Below, one piece after another: positions 7,748 through 14,577 of a DNA stretch of 64,000 nt. Source of the stretch: Aphodosoma sp045658305. Lineage in GTDB: Bacteria; Bacteroidota; Bacteroidia; Bacteroidales; Paludibacteraceae. Under the pieces are notes generated by a model, which had not been told where the DNA came from, made no database searches, and saw nothing but the letters and a program-made list of their open reading frames with translations. Where the stretch lies: assembly GCA_045658305.1 (NCBI GenBank), contig JAZOUT010000117.1, forward strand, positions 1 to 64,000. The letters run 5' to 3'. Both the position numbers and the translations under genes were made by a program. Numbering within the stretch: the stretch's first letter is position 1; each line of letters starts with the position of its first letter.

Positions 7748-8851
7748 CTATTTCTTTTTAGATTTGTAAATAAAATAACCTACAGCAACTACTACCAAAG
7801 CTGCAACGATATACAAAACATTTTTATTTGGGTTATCACCCTTTGATGCTTTTTGTGGCGTAGATTGCACAATAACAGTTTTATCCTCTACTGTTTCTTT
7901 TGCAGGTACTTGATATCTATTTGACGCTTCATCAGATCCGCCCTCTGCCTGTGCAGGATTTTCTTGCATAATAGTTGGTTGAGTAGGATCAACAATAGTT
8001 CCCATTGTCGTTTCTTCTCTAGCTGTAGAAGTCTCTATTTCTGCGAGAGGAATAGGAACAATAATAGGTTTAACCTCTGTTTCTGCAAAAACTACATTAC
8101 CTGTTGACACTGGTATAATAGTACGATTTGGAACTATCGAACCATTTACGCGTGGTGTCAATGTTGTAGATTGTGAGGTCATAGCTGTTGATGCTGGTTG
8201 TGTTACTATAGTTGATACTGGAGCTTTATTCCCCATATCCAATACTGTCGTAGTTGCTTTTGTTGGAACTGTCGTAGTTGCTTTTGTTGGAACTGCCGTA
8301 GTTGCTTTTGTTGGAGTTGATGTAGTAGTTTTTGTTGCACTTTTCGTAGGCGTAGCTGTTGCAGACAATTGGTCTGTCACTTTTTGAGCTACTGCCAAAT
8401 TCACATTGCTACTACTCATTAATGCGGTTGTTGATTTTATTGGTGTTGCCATACTATTTGGTATTTTGATTAATAATTGTTTTGCTGATTCCGAACCTCT
8501 ATCTGCTGCCAATTGCAACGACAAACGCATATTGTTGTCAATTCGTGCTTTTGCTTCTGGAGCATTAGGATTTGTTGCAATAATTTTCTGCATCGAACGA
8601 CGAATATCTCGCAATGAATATGGCTGCGAGCCTGCTACCCTTTTGAATGCATAAATGTCTGCTTCCACTTCAGATCCTCCTCGAGTACGTATATGTCCCT
8701 CCTCATGAGCAAGCCAATACTGTTGCTCGAGAGGAGTTAATTTATTCCATACCGAATCGTTCAGCGTAATCACACCAGTCTTGATGTTACACTTTGCTGG
8801 ATTTTGCGGATTATCAGGAAAAATAGGTACATGCTTTATGGTGATATTCAT
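7748..8851 (-). CDS. Tail-anchored putative metalloprotease with Thr-rich repeats
   Basis: A 367-residue protein. Near the N-terminus lies HEEGH (residues 49-53) followed by an acidic EVEAD, matching a zincin active site. The middle is low-complexity with about four copies of a PTKATT(A/T)V unit (about residues 175-205), and the C-terminus has one membrane helix (about residues 345-362) and a KSKKK tail. A protease head on a flexible mucin-like stalk in the membrane would suit capsid maturation or entry. It is the second HExxH-type gene of the block. Catalysis has not been shown. Confidence 0.6.
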   Translation of the reverse strand: MNITIKHVPIFPDNPQNPAKCNIKTGVITLNDSVWNKLTPLEQQYWLAHEEGHIRTRGGSEVEADIYAFKRVAGSQPYSLRDIRRSMQKIIATNPNAPEAKARIDNNMRLSLQLAADRGSESAKQLLIKIPNSMATPIKSTTALMSSSNVNLAVAQKVTDQLSATATPTKSATKTTTSTPTKATTAVPTKATTTVPTKATTTVLDMGNKAPVSTIVTQPASTAMTSQSTTLTPRVNGSIVPNRTIIPVSTGNVVFAETEVKPIIVPIPLAEIETSTAREETTMGTIVDPTQPTIMQENPAQAEGGSDEASNRYQVPAKETVEDKTVIVQSTPQKASKGDNPNKNVLYIVAALVVVAVGYFIYKSKKK

Positions 8852-8868
8852 CGAAATCTTTATTGTTA

Positions 8869-9300
8869 TTATTTTTTACCAAACATAAAGAACATGCCCA
8901 CAATAAGAAGCAATACGACAACACCGCCTACAATCCAAAGTATTGTAGATTGTTTTTTAGCATCTGCTTTCGCCTGTTCTTGTTGCGTTCTCAAATACTC
9001 TTGTTCAAGTGCAGCTACTTGTTCTGCATTTTGCTGACCATTGAAACTTGTTGCAAATCCACTCAATGCACCTCCAACAGCCGACACCCAATTAGTCCAA
9101 CCATTTCCAGCAGCATTTTCTTCTGAATTGGTTGTATTGAAAAATTCAACCAAAAAATTTGGATTTGCACGATATGCCTGAGCTACATCATTTAATGTTG
9201 GCTCTGGAGTCTCTACTCCGTGTTTAGAGAGGAGCAAACGTGTTTTTTCTGGATTGTTTGCTATACGATTTTCTACGTCTTGAAGATATATGTTATTCAT
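8869..9300 (-). CDS. Tail-anchored minor structural protein
   Basis: A 143-residue protein with a helical N-terminal domain (contains ETPEPTLNDVAQAYRANPNF), a Gly/Ala-rich middle, a Gln-rich helix, and a strong C-terminal membrane segment (about residues 118-139). It is the first gene after the candidate capsid gene, separated by a strong hairpin. Membrane topology and position fit a capsid-to-membrane linking protein. Not recognised as a named family. Confidence 0.55.
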   Translation of the reverse strand: MNNIYLQDVENRIANNPEKTRLLLSKHGVETPEPTLNDVAQAYRANPNFLVEFFNTTNSEENAAGNGWTNWVSAVGGALSGFATSFNGQQNAEQVAALEQEYLRTQQEQAKADAKKQSTILWIVGGVVVLLLIVGMFFMFGKK

Positions 9301-9322
9301 ACTTTTTTCTTTGTTAAAGAAA

Positions 9323-9356
9323 ATGTCCTCCTCCTGGTGATTCGGGAGGAGGACAT
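9323..9356 (-). terminator. Strong hairpin after capsid gene, partial terminator
   Basis: A perfect 12-bp stem (ATGTCCTCCTCC / GGAGGAGGACAT) with a 10-nt loop lies between the capsid gene stop and the next gene. On the minus strand it is followed by TTTTCTTT. No promoter is evident before the next gene, so partial read-through would set high capsid and low minor-protein expression. Confidence 0.7.
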
Positions 9357-9400
9357 CTCATTATTAAACCTTTAATCTAATACTATGAACTTTTAGCTGA

Positions 9401-10105
9401 TTAGTAGTTCATTTTTGAAGCTACGTTGATACGACCTTCTTTGGCTTTACGTGAAAGTTCAAGGTCACGGTTTTCTGAAGCACCCATCAACATAGTGATT
9501 TTGATGTTTTGACCAGCAGGGATGCGATAAAGAACCAAACGCAATGGAGAGAGTTGCAAATCTTCTGATTGGCAATCTACTGTAGCCATTTTTGCGTTTT
9601 GTGTGTTTTCGTCAACATAGTTCGCTGGAGTGATGTTGCGAAGGTTTTCACCACCTGCAAATGGAGTCACTGTGCGGTGTTGGAATGGGTTGTCAAGCAT
9701 ACCTTCTTCCGACACTTTCACAATCATAGTGTGCACGCGAGTAGCGCATTGTTTTGTGTAAGACAAAAGTTGTGAGATTTTGCTTGGGCTACCTTTGATG
9801 ACGATTTTTTTCTCGTCTTTTGTTTGTTCACCATCTTTAGCAATGAAGTCAACTGCAACGTTTTGTTCTGCTGAAAGAAGTGCTGCATCGTTATAGTGAG
9901 CAGGACAAAGAGCTACAACTGCATCTTCTGCACCTGTATTTTTGAGTTCAACAGAGAACGAACGTTTTGAAGCTGTCTCATTAGCGAAAGAGCTTGATGA
10001 TTCAAAATCGAGAGAAAAGTCGCCTGCGCCAGTATATACTGCGCCGTTTGCATTACGATCGAACGATTGTTCGAGTTCTTGTTCTGAAGGATTAAATTGT
10101 GCCAT
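9401..10105 (-). CDS. Candidate major capsid protein
   Basis: A 234-residue soluble protein with no signal peptide or membrane segment. It has many beta-type stretches (RSFSVELKNTGAEDAVVALC, RLVLYRIPAGQNIKITMLMG). It is first or second in the structural transcript, has a strong downstream hairpin, and sits behind a promoter with an unusual repeat array, all pointing to very high expression. The arrangement recalls the capsid genes of tailless double-jelly-roll viruses, but 234 residues is short for two jelly rolls (PM2 P2 has about 270), so a compact or single jelly roll is possible. The call is by context; no sequence match was available. Confidence 0.5.
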   Translation of the reverse strand: MAQFNPSEQELEQSFDRNANGAVYTGAGDFSLDFESSSSFANETASKRSFSVELKNTGAEDAVVALCPAHYNDAALLSAEQNVAVDFIAKDGEQTKDEKKIVIKGSPSKISQLLSYTKQCATRVHTMIVKVSEEGMLDNPFQHRTVTPFAGGENLRNITPANYVDENTQNAKMATVDCQSEDLQLSPLRLVLYRIPAGQNIKITMLMGASENRDLELSRKAKEGRINVASKMNY

Positions 10106-10154
10106 TTTCTTTGTGTAATTTTAATCTGTTAATAAAATACTTCTTGTTTGATTG

Positions 10155-10292
10155 TTATTCAGCAGCTGGTTTTTCTGCTGCTTCAACTGTTTTTGGTTCT
10201 GCTTTTGTCAATTTGTAAGCTACGAAACCAACGAGTGCCAATGTAACGATAGCTACGATAGCAACGGTAGATGTTTTTGAAAGGAATTGCAT
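10155..10292 (-). CDS. 45-residue single-pass membrane peptide
   Basis: An ATG at 10290-10292 opens 45 codons ending with TAA at 10155-10157. The peptide has one hydrophobic helix (about residues 8-27) and then a charged Ala/Glu/Lys/Pro tail (AEPKTVEAAEKPAAE). It is the first gene after the structural promoter, about 60 bp downstream of the predicted start of transcription, and directly before the candidate capsid gene. Tiny membrane proteins beside the capsid gene are usual in membrane-containing viruses; the specific role is unknown. Confidence 0.65.
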   Translation of the reverse strand: MQFLSKTSTVAIVAIVTLALVGFVAYKLTKAEPKTVEAAEKPAAE

Positions 10293-10354
10293 AATTTTAA
10301 TTAGTTTTAATTGTTATGAATTGAAGAAAAGAAATTATCTTTGAAAAGCGAGTA

Positions 10355-10362
10355 CAAAGATA
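10355..10362 (-). promoter_or_regulatory. -7 box of the capsid/structural promoter
   Basis: TATCTTTG on the minus strand matches the Bacteroidetes -7 consensus TAnnTTTG exactly, with a predicted transcript start near 10,349. No clear TTG -33 box lies at the usual distance; the phased repeats at 10,391-10,470 lie just upstream and may replace it. Confidence 0.65.
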
Positions 10363-10390
10363 CAACCTGTCAATAGCGTGGTTTTCACTT

Positions 10391-10470
10391 TCTGCAACTT
10401 TCTATAACTTTCTGCAACTTAATGTAGTTTTCTGCAACTTTCTTCAACTTTCTATAGTTTTCTGTAAAAT
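10391..10470. repeat. Eight tandem 10-bp repeats upstream of the capsid promoter
   Basis: Eight consecutive 10-bp units with consensus TCTGCAACTT (variants such as TCTATAACTT, AATGTAGTTT, TCTATAGTTT); a weaker ninth unit may precede at 10,381. The period equals one helical turn and places short A/T tracts on the same face. Likely an activator-binding array or a bent-DNA promoter element. Confidence 0.85.
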
Positions 10471-10503
10471 AATAAAGAGAGGCCTAATTGGTCTCTCTTT
10501 ATT
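10471..10503 (-). terminator. Intrinsic terminator of the packaging operon
   Basis: Perfect 11-bp stem AATAAAGAGAG / CTCTCTTTATT with an 11-nt loop. It overlaps the TAA stop (10,499-10,501) of the last gene of the packaging operon. The minus-strand 3' side is A/T-rich (ATTTTAC). It insulates that operon from the structural promoter. Confidence 0.75.
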
Positions 10504-10711
10504 GTTTTACCTCTATCACATATTTCTCACACAAGTATTTCACTGCGCCTGGCGATAATAGTTTGTCGTTTGGATGATAACCATATTCGCACAATACACT
10601 ATAGTTCTCCTGGCACCACTGCCGTAAGGTTGCAATAGATACGCCTGCTGCTCGTGCTAGTTCGCACTTGTACATTGCTTTGTATCTATTGGTCGAATGT
10701 GAGTCGTTCAT
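10499..10711 (-). CDS. Small HTH-like protein, DUF4248-like
   Basis: A 70-residue protein with YKCELARAAGVSIATLRQWC, a helix-turn-helix-like or MerR/excisionase-like pattern close to the DUF4248 family of Bacteroides phages. It overlaps the ATPase gene by 26 bp and is the last gene of its operon. It could bind DNA at packaging or regulate the next promoter, whose repeat array begins about 30 bp beyond its stop. The regulatory role is inference. Confidence 0.55.
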   Translation of the reverse strand: MNDSHSTNRYKAMYKCELARAAGVSIATLRQWCQENYSVLCEYGYHPNDKLLSPGAVKYLCEKYVIEVKQ

Positions 10712-11234
10712 AATAGTGTGGGTTTTCTTGTGCTCGTTGGTTGATTCGTTTTTGTACTTCCATTATCTCTTTATATTGTAAGAGGTCTTTTTTGCGTGAT
10801 GATGGGTTGTCTTTGGTTCGGAACAGGATGAGGTCGGAGAAATAGGGATAAAACAGTGGTGGGACGCGTGTGAATCCATGGGCGATGTAGAAGATATCGA
10901 GCTCGAGCTGGCGTCGAGCAATGAGGAGTTCTTCGAGGGCGGCGTTTTTGTCGCCGATGAAGGTTTTGCAGTCGTCGAAGATGAGGATTCCTTGTTTGAA
11001 GTATTTGAGTCGTTCGACTGTGTAGCCTCGACGGATGATGTGGCGTTGTCGGTCGTGAAAGAGGAAGTCTTGTGGTGTGGCGAGGTTGTTTTCGGGCAGG
11101 TCGGTCCACTCTTCGACGTGGGATGTGACGATGAGTGCGCGTTGTGGCGAGGAGTCGAGTATGTGGCGCAGCATGGTGGTTTTACCTGTGCCGTTGGTGC
11201 CTAGTATTATGGTTAGTTTTGCGGTTCGTGCCAT
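10686..11234 (-). CDS. Packaging ATPase-like P-loop NTPase
   Basis: A 182-residue P-loop ATPase. Walker A is GTNGTGKT (residues 12-19) and Walker B is GILIFDD (82-88). A later YIAHG (116-120) followed by PYFSDLILF fits the sensor and core strands of small FtsK/HerA-type genome-packaging ATPases such as PM2 and PRD1 P9. There is no nuclease domain, unlike large terminases. Inoviral Zot proteins are an alternative, but these carry a membrane segment that is absent here. It lies in an operon with a membrane coiled-coil protein. Confidence 0.65.
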   Translation of the reverse strand: MARTAKLTIILGTNGTGKTTMLRHILDSSPQRALIVTSHVEEWTDLPENNLATPQDFLFHDRQRHIIRRGYTVERLKYFKQGILIFDDCKTFIGDKNAALEELLIARRQLELDIFYIAHGFTRVPPLFYPYFSDLILFRTKDNPSSRKKDLLQYKEIMEVQKRINQRAQENPHYYERLTFDQ

Positions 11235-11237
11235 ATT

Positions 11238-11804
11238 CTATTCCTCCTCTTTTTCTTCTTTTTTCTCTAGGGCTTTTGCTTTGTCTTTCAACTCGCGTTC
11301 GAGGCGTTTCAACTCTTCTTCACGTTGGTCGAGTTGTTCTTGTCGGAGGTTTTGTTTGCGGAGGGCGAGGGCGTGTGGCACTTGTGAGCCGTAGATTGTG
11401 AGGACGAGTATGAGGACCATGACGCCTGGTGGGATATCGTCGCCTCGGAGGGCCATGTATTCGGTGAGGGCGGCTTCGAGTTCTTCGCGCTGTGAGTCGG
11501 TGGCTTTGAACTCATCGGGGCTCTCTTTGGCTATCATGCCGAGGGTCATTGGTATGGTGGTGTCGATGACGGCGGCTATCATGCGTCCGCCAGCTCCTGC
11601 AGCTGCGCGTGTGGCTGTGGTGTCGAGCTTGCCTGTAGGCATATCCTCTTCGAGTGGTTCAAGCGCATCGAGTCCTTCAGCTATGTCGAGGTTCATGTCT
11701 TGCTTTGGTTGGTTGAACTCTTCGATGAACGATGCGATATCGCCTGTGGGGTAGTTGCTGTTCACTGGGCTGTTGTTGTTGGTTGGTGCTCCTATCATAA
11801 TCAA
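11238..11804 (-). CDS. Membrane protein with C-terminal coiled coil
   Basis: A 188-residue protein: an acidic N-terminal half, one hydrophobic segment near residues 128-145 (VMVLILVLTIYG) and a highly charged heptad C-terminus (LDQREEELKRLERELKDKAK). It is 3 bp from the ATPase gene, so the two are probably made together. It may anchor the ATPase to a membrane vertex, as minor membrane proteins do in PRD1-like viruses. Partner role is inference. Confidence 0.55.
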   Translation of the reverse strand: MIMIGAPTNNNSPVNSNYPTGDIASFIEEFNQPKQDMNLDIAEGLDALEPLEEDMPTGKLDTTATRAAAGAGGRMIAAVIDTTIPMTLGMIAKESPDEFKATDSQREELEAALTEYMALRGDDIPPGVMVLILVLTIYGSQVPHALALRKQNLRQEQLDQREEELKRLERELKDKAKALEKKEEKEEE

Positions 11805-12085
11805 ATTGTGAATTTACCTGTTAGTATTTGTTCTACAAATTCGGCGAGCGGAATAGAACGGACTTGACGGCACAAGTGGTCTTCGATGTCGAATGTGCAT
11901 AGGGTGATGTATGCTTTGTTTGCCATGGCTGTTATGACTATGGCTGCATAATTTTCCATTCCTTCTAGTTCTACGTTTCGCAATACTTCGCCTATTTGGG
12001 TCTCGAGTTTTGGTAGGTTCTCTTTTATCATCGGGATGAAACTCTTTATCACCGATGCTTGTATTGCATTGCCTAATCCGCTCAT
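11801..12085 (-). CDS. Small soluble protein of the packaging operon
   Basis: A 94-residue protein with no membrane segment (MSGLGNAIQASVIKSFIPMI..., middle NYAAIVITAMANKAYITL, acidic C-terminal part). It overlaps both neighbours by 4 bp (ATGA-type coupling). I do not recognise a family. Constant position between the coiled-coil protein and the membrane/ATPase pair suggests a shared complex. Confidence 0.5.
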   Translation of the reverse strand: MSGLGNAIQASVIKSFIPMIKENLPKLETQIGEVLRNVELEGMENYAAIVITAMANKAYITLCTFDIEDHLCRQVRSIPLAEFVEQILTGKFTI

Positions 12086-12696
12086 TTGTTACCTCCTCCA
12101 TTTAGGAACTGTTTCCAACCTGATACTGTCACGCCTGATAGTTCTTCGATGTCGCGGTCGCGCAATACCCATGGGTAGAACCATTGTGTGAGTCGTTCGA
12201 CGGTGTAGCGTAGGAACATTTTTTGTAGCAAGTCGGCTATGGTGTCGTTGGTTTTATACTCGTCGTTCAATCGCTCTACTGTCACGCGCATCATATTGTG
12301 GATCTGTGCTGGGATGTGCATCACGTGTTCGTCGGCTGCGAGTGGGCGTTCTACTTCTACTGATACTTCGCGTACTTCGGGTTCACGATTTTCTAGTGTT
12401 TGGATCTGAGCTTGGTAGGCTGAGAGTTGTTCTTCGAGCTCGGCGATGCGTGCTGTGGTGCGTTCGTGCTGGAGTTGTGCAGCTTGTTGTAGCTCGGTGT
12501 GTTCGGCTGCCAGGCGCGAATGGTCGGACTTGATGGCGCGTAGTGCTTTGAGTTCTTCGCTGTCGGTGTGCTCTGATTCGAGGGCGTCGAGCAGGGCAAT
12601 GATGTTGGCTTCGGAGCCTGTGTTTTCTGGAAAATGAGTCTTGAGTCGGTCGTAAGTCTCTTCCGACATTGAGAATGTTGCGGTTTTTCTTGACAT
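12082..12696 (-). CDS. Coiled-coil protein, first gene of packaging operon
   Basis: A 204-residue protein. The start (RKTATFSMSEETYDRLKTHF) looks like a ribbon-helix-helix or capping segment; residues about 45-105 form a long coiled coil; the C-terminal part is a compact helical domain with several Trp. No membrane segment. The adjacent 3' gene overlaps by 4 bp. It may bind DNA or organise the packaging complex; not recognised as a family. No minus-strand TAnnTTTG box was found directly upstream, so read-through from the upstream promoter is possible. Confidence 0.5.
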   Translation of the reverse strand: MSRKTATFSMSEETYDRLKTHFPENTGSEANIIALLDALESEHTDSEELKALRAIKSDHSRLAAEHTELQQAAQLQHERTTARIAELEEQLSAYQAQIQTLENREPEVREVSVEVERPLAADEHVMHIPAQIHNMMRVTVERLNDEYKTNDTIADLLQKMFLRYTVERLTQWFYPWVLRDRDIEELSGVTVSGWKQFLNGGGNK

Positions 12697-12721
12697 AATT
12701 GTAATTTTTTAGTGATTATTG

Positions 12722-12752
12722 TTGTGTATATCAATTTTTTGCATTAACTTTG
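12722..12752 (+). promoter_or_regulatory. Promoter of the antisense-oriented structured RNA
   Basis: TTG (12,722-12,724), a 20-bp spacer, then TAACTTTG (12,745-12,752). This is an exact Bacteroidetes TTG-N20-TAnnTTTG promoter on the plus strand, while all genes around it are on the minus strand. Confidence 0.75.
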
Positions 12753-12758
12753 CATCAT

Positions 12759-13029
12759 ATTATTTGACATATTAGTTTTTCATCCTTGTGCGATAGTGAG
12801 AGAGAAGACTTAGTTCATGACCCGTCGGTGAAACTCCGCACGTCCACTTGTTCGGTAGTGGTAGTAGTAACTATTTAGCCCCGCCTGCGAAGACAGATCA
12901 ACGATTTATCATCTGTTTAGTTGTAAGTGATGTAGGGACGTTGTAAACCTATACTGGCATCAGGCGGTTGCCAGCTCTGGAAAACTACTTATTTTGAGGT
13001 AAGACTATTTTTTAGTTTTACCTCTTTTT
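12759..13029 (+). ncRNA. Structured pseudoknotted non-coding RNA, about 270 nt
   Basis: Bounded by a plus-strand promoter and an intrinsic terminator, with no reading frame of note. Helices seen: 12,891-12,898 with 12,911-12,918 (8 bp, one G-U); hairpin CTGGCA 12,954-12,959 with TGCCAG 12,969-12,974 whose 9-nt loop contains CAGGCGG (12,961-12,967), fully complementary to CCGCCTG at 12,881-12,887, a 7-bp pseudoknot; CCACT 12,844-12,848 with AGTGG 12,857-12,861, competing with ACGTCC 12,840-12,845 pairing GGACGT 12,936-12,941; and AGTAGT 12,863-12,868 closing with ACTACT 12,984-12,989. I do not recognise a known RNA class. It would be antisense to any read-through mRNA between the two operons. 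Confidence 0.7.
12996..13029 (+). terminator. Intrinsic terminator of the structured RNA
   Basis: A 12-bp stem (GAGGTAAGACTA with TAGTTTTACCTC, one G-U pair), a 5-nt loop and a TTTTT tract on the plus strand. The reverse direction has no T tract, so it works for the RNA and not for the convergent gene. It overlaps the last 25 bases of the nuclease-like gene. Confidence 0.8.
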
Positions 13030-13457
13030 GTTTTCATTCCGACCTCCCATAGTAGTTCATTATTCCTTAAATCACGACGTGGTTGTGCTGTTTTTACTTC
13101 CCAAAAATGTCTCACGTTATCATAAAGTAGTTCTATACTCACAGTATCAGAATCTCTATCTTTATTGAGTTTTACTAATAACAATGATGATCCTTGATTG
13201 CTACGTATTTGAGAATAGTTATCTACTACCATTTTAACATAATCCAATGGAGTCATTGCCAATCTATCTAATTCTGTTATATGATATTTAGCAATATGCT
13301 TAAAATGATTTGCATTAACCATTATATCTGCTGCTTTTACTCGTGCTAGTTCTGCAATACTACGTCTAATTCTACCTACCTTCACGTATCCATCAAAGGT
13401 AAATTGTTTCTTATCCGTTCTTTTAATCTGTTCTAGTTTAGTATTTTTCTTTTTCAT
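13005..13457 (-). CDS. Probable phage EndoU/RelE-like nuclease (PBECR type)
   Basis: A 150-residue protein with a basic N-terminus. The core shows the order ...IMVNANHFKHIAKYH..., DYVKMVVDNYSQIR, a strand SLLLVKL, then SIELLYDNVRHFWEVKTA and RRDLRNNELLW. This matches the phage barnase/EndoU/colicin E5-D/RelE-like (PBECR) nuclease families, which cut RNA and often ride on phages. The conserved HI, R, and KTA/R residues are present. It overlaps the upstream gene by 20 bp. Its 3' end meets the terminator of the convergent RNA. Function is by pattern, not tested. Confidence 0.45.
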   Translation of the reverse strand: MKKKNTKLEQIKRTDKKQFTFDGYVKVGRIRRSIAELARVKAADIMVNANHFKHIAKYHITELDRLAMTPLDYVKMVVDNYSQIRSNQGSSLLLVKLNKDRDSDTVSIELLYDNVRHFWEVKTAQPRRDLRNNELLWEVGMKTKRGKTKK

Positions 13458-13833
13458 ATAATAATTTTTTGTATTCTTGAAGAGCCCAGGCTACTCCATC
13501 CTTAAAACCTCTAATTAAACCTTGATCATAATCAGCCCAAGAAGCTACAGGGTGTTTCATTTTTTTTAGACGAAATTCAGCATTTTTTATAGAGTGATAA
13601 TGAACTCTGCTTTTGCGAAAAATACCTTCTTCCAATGGTACTATTCTATCTATTTCATCAATTGTATAACCCAACTCTTCTAAGCGCAATAATTCCGTTG
13701 CCCTCACATATTTTCTTTTTTTCTCGATTGTATAAAAATAATTGATTTCTCTCCTTGCATCAGAAATCAATTCTGGTGTTAATTGGAGGAAAAAAATTTG
13801 TTTTTGTCTTTTATTCTTACGACACTTTTTCAT
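13438..13833 (-). CDS. Hypothetical basic protein
   Basis: A 131-residue protein rich in Lys, Arg and Tyr with no signal peptide or membrane segment. It contains ELLRLEELGYTIDEIDRIVP, helix-rich, and ends in an acidic-aromatic helix (WALQEYKKLLYEKEKY). It is the first gene after the large control region and overlaps the nuclease-like gene by 20 bp, so the two are translationally coupled; it could be a partner or immunity protein. I do not recognise a family. Confidence 0.5.
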   Translation of the reverse strand: MKKCRKNKRQKQIFFLQLTPELISDARREINYFYTIEKKRKYVRATELLRLEELGYTIDEIDRIVPLEEGIFRKSRVHYHSIKNAEFRLKKMKHPVASWADYDQGLIRGFKDGVAWALQEYKKLLYEKEKY

Positions 13834-14212
13834 ATAGATAATTTAACTTGCCTGTAACTTGCCCAATAACTTGCCACCTTTCTCGCTACACTCTACAAAC
13901 TACTGATTTATAATATTGTACTCCTTTGTAAACATTGTGTAAACAACAAAAAACATACTGTGTGCAACTTGTTACTGATGTGTACAAAATTGTATGCAAT
14001 GTGTACAAAATTGTGTGCAATGTGCACACCGAACGAATCTCTTTGTTTGCCGACGGTGTACAACACAACACACAACTGAAAAACAACAATACAAAAAAAA
14101 GAGTTATAAAAATTTGCCAGAGCCTCAGAGATCGTTTGTTTTTCCTACGAAGTTTTTTTTACCGTGAAGCGAGCTTATCAGTAAAGCTTCATCCTTGGCG
14201 GATGTTTCCCTA
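13834..14212 (-). promoter_or_regulatory. Long repeat-bearing leader upstream of 13,833
   Basis: No gene. From the promoter at 14,213 a leader of about 370 nt reaches the first ATG. It holds a hairpin CATCC/GGATG (14,190-14,204), a stem GAAGC/GCTTC (14,166-14,190), two 21-bp direct repeats starting TGTACAAAATTGT (13,981-14,001 and 14,002-14,022) with a partial third, and three copies of AACTTGCC (13,845, 13,856, 13,868) at 11-12 bp spacing. The repeats may bind a protein on the DNA or form RNA structure. Confidence 0.55.
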
Positions 14213-14244
14213 CAAAGTTATAAAAACCAATTGTTTATAGCAAA
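14213..14244 (-). promoter_or_regulatory. Promoter upstream of the nuclease/packaging operons
   Basis: Minus-strand TTTG (14,241-14,244), a 20-bp spacer, then TAACTTTG (14,213-14,220), with a predicted start near 14,206. Two TTACGG palindromes lie 34-70 bp upstream. Confidence 0.7.
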
Positions 14245-14277
14245 TTTTTTTGTCGATTTTCTGAATTATGGGTAATT

Positions 14278-14314
14278 TTACGGTTGACTCCGTAAGATTA
14301 CGGATAGTCCGTAA
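14278..14314. promoter_or_regulatory. Two TTACGG-CCGTAA operator palindromes (late side)
   Basis: TTACGG-N6-CCGTAA at 14,278-14,295 and TTACGG-N5-CCGTAA at 14,298-14,314. The same palindrome occurs in front of the early operon at 22,542-22,601, so one DNA-binding protein, probably the 22,713 repressor, should bind both control regions. Confidence 0.75.
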
Positions 14315-14337
14315 TGTTTTTACCAGTCAACACAATT

Positions 14338-14458
14338 TTGTAACCGCATTTGTAACTATTTTGTAACCGAGTTGTAACCTTACAAATTAATCTTTATTAA
14401 CTCTTTACCATTTTAGGTTACAAGGTTACAAAATAATTGTAATATTTTGGGGTTACAA
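14338..14458. repeat. TTGTAACC repeat cluster, iteron-like
   Basis: Four direct copies of TTGTAAC(C) at 14,338, 14,350, 14,361 and 14,372 (11-12 bp spacing), then three inverted copies GGTTACAA at 14,416, 14,424 and 14,451. A/T-rich DNA lies between them. The layout resembles replication-origin iterons or a cooperative operator. The rest of 14,459-14,577 shows nothing convincing. Confidence 0.65.
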
Positions 14459-14577
14459 AGGGGGAAAGTTGAAAAGATGGGGAAGATGAATCGATTTGAT
14501 ACCCCACCGCACGCGAGTGCGGCGTGTTTTTGTTACCAATTCGGCGTGAATCTTGTAAATTCAAGCGCAAAATGCAC

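Noticed and set aside
10391..10470. CRISPR or microsatellite remnant
   Set aside because: Units are contiguous 10-mers without spacers and lie exactly at a promoter; a regulatory array fits better.
12759..13029. Group I intron, HEARO/omega RNA or tmRNA
   Set aside because: None of the core sequence signatures, no associated endonuclease or transposase gene and no tag reading frame are present.
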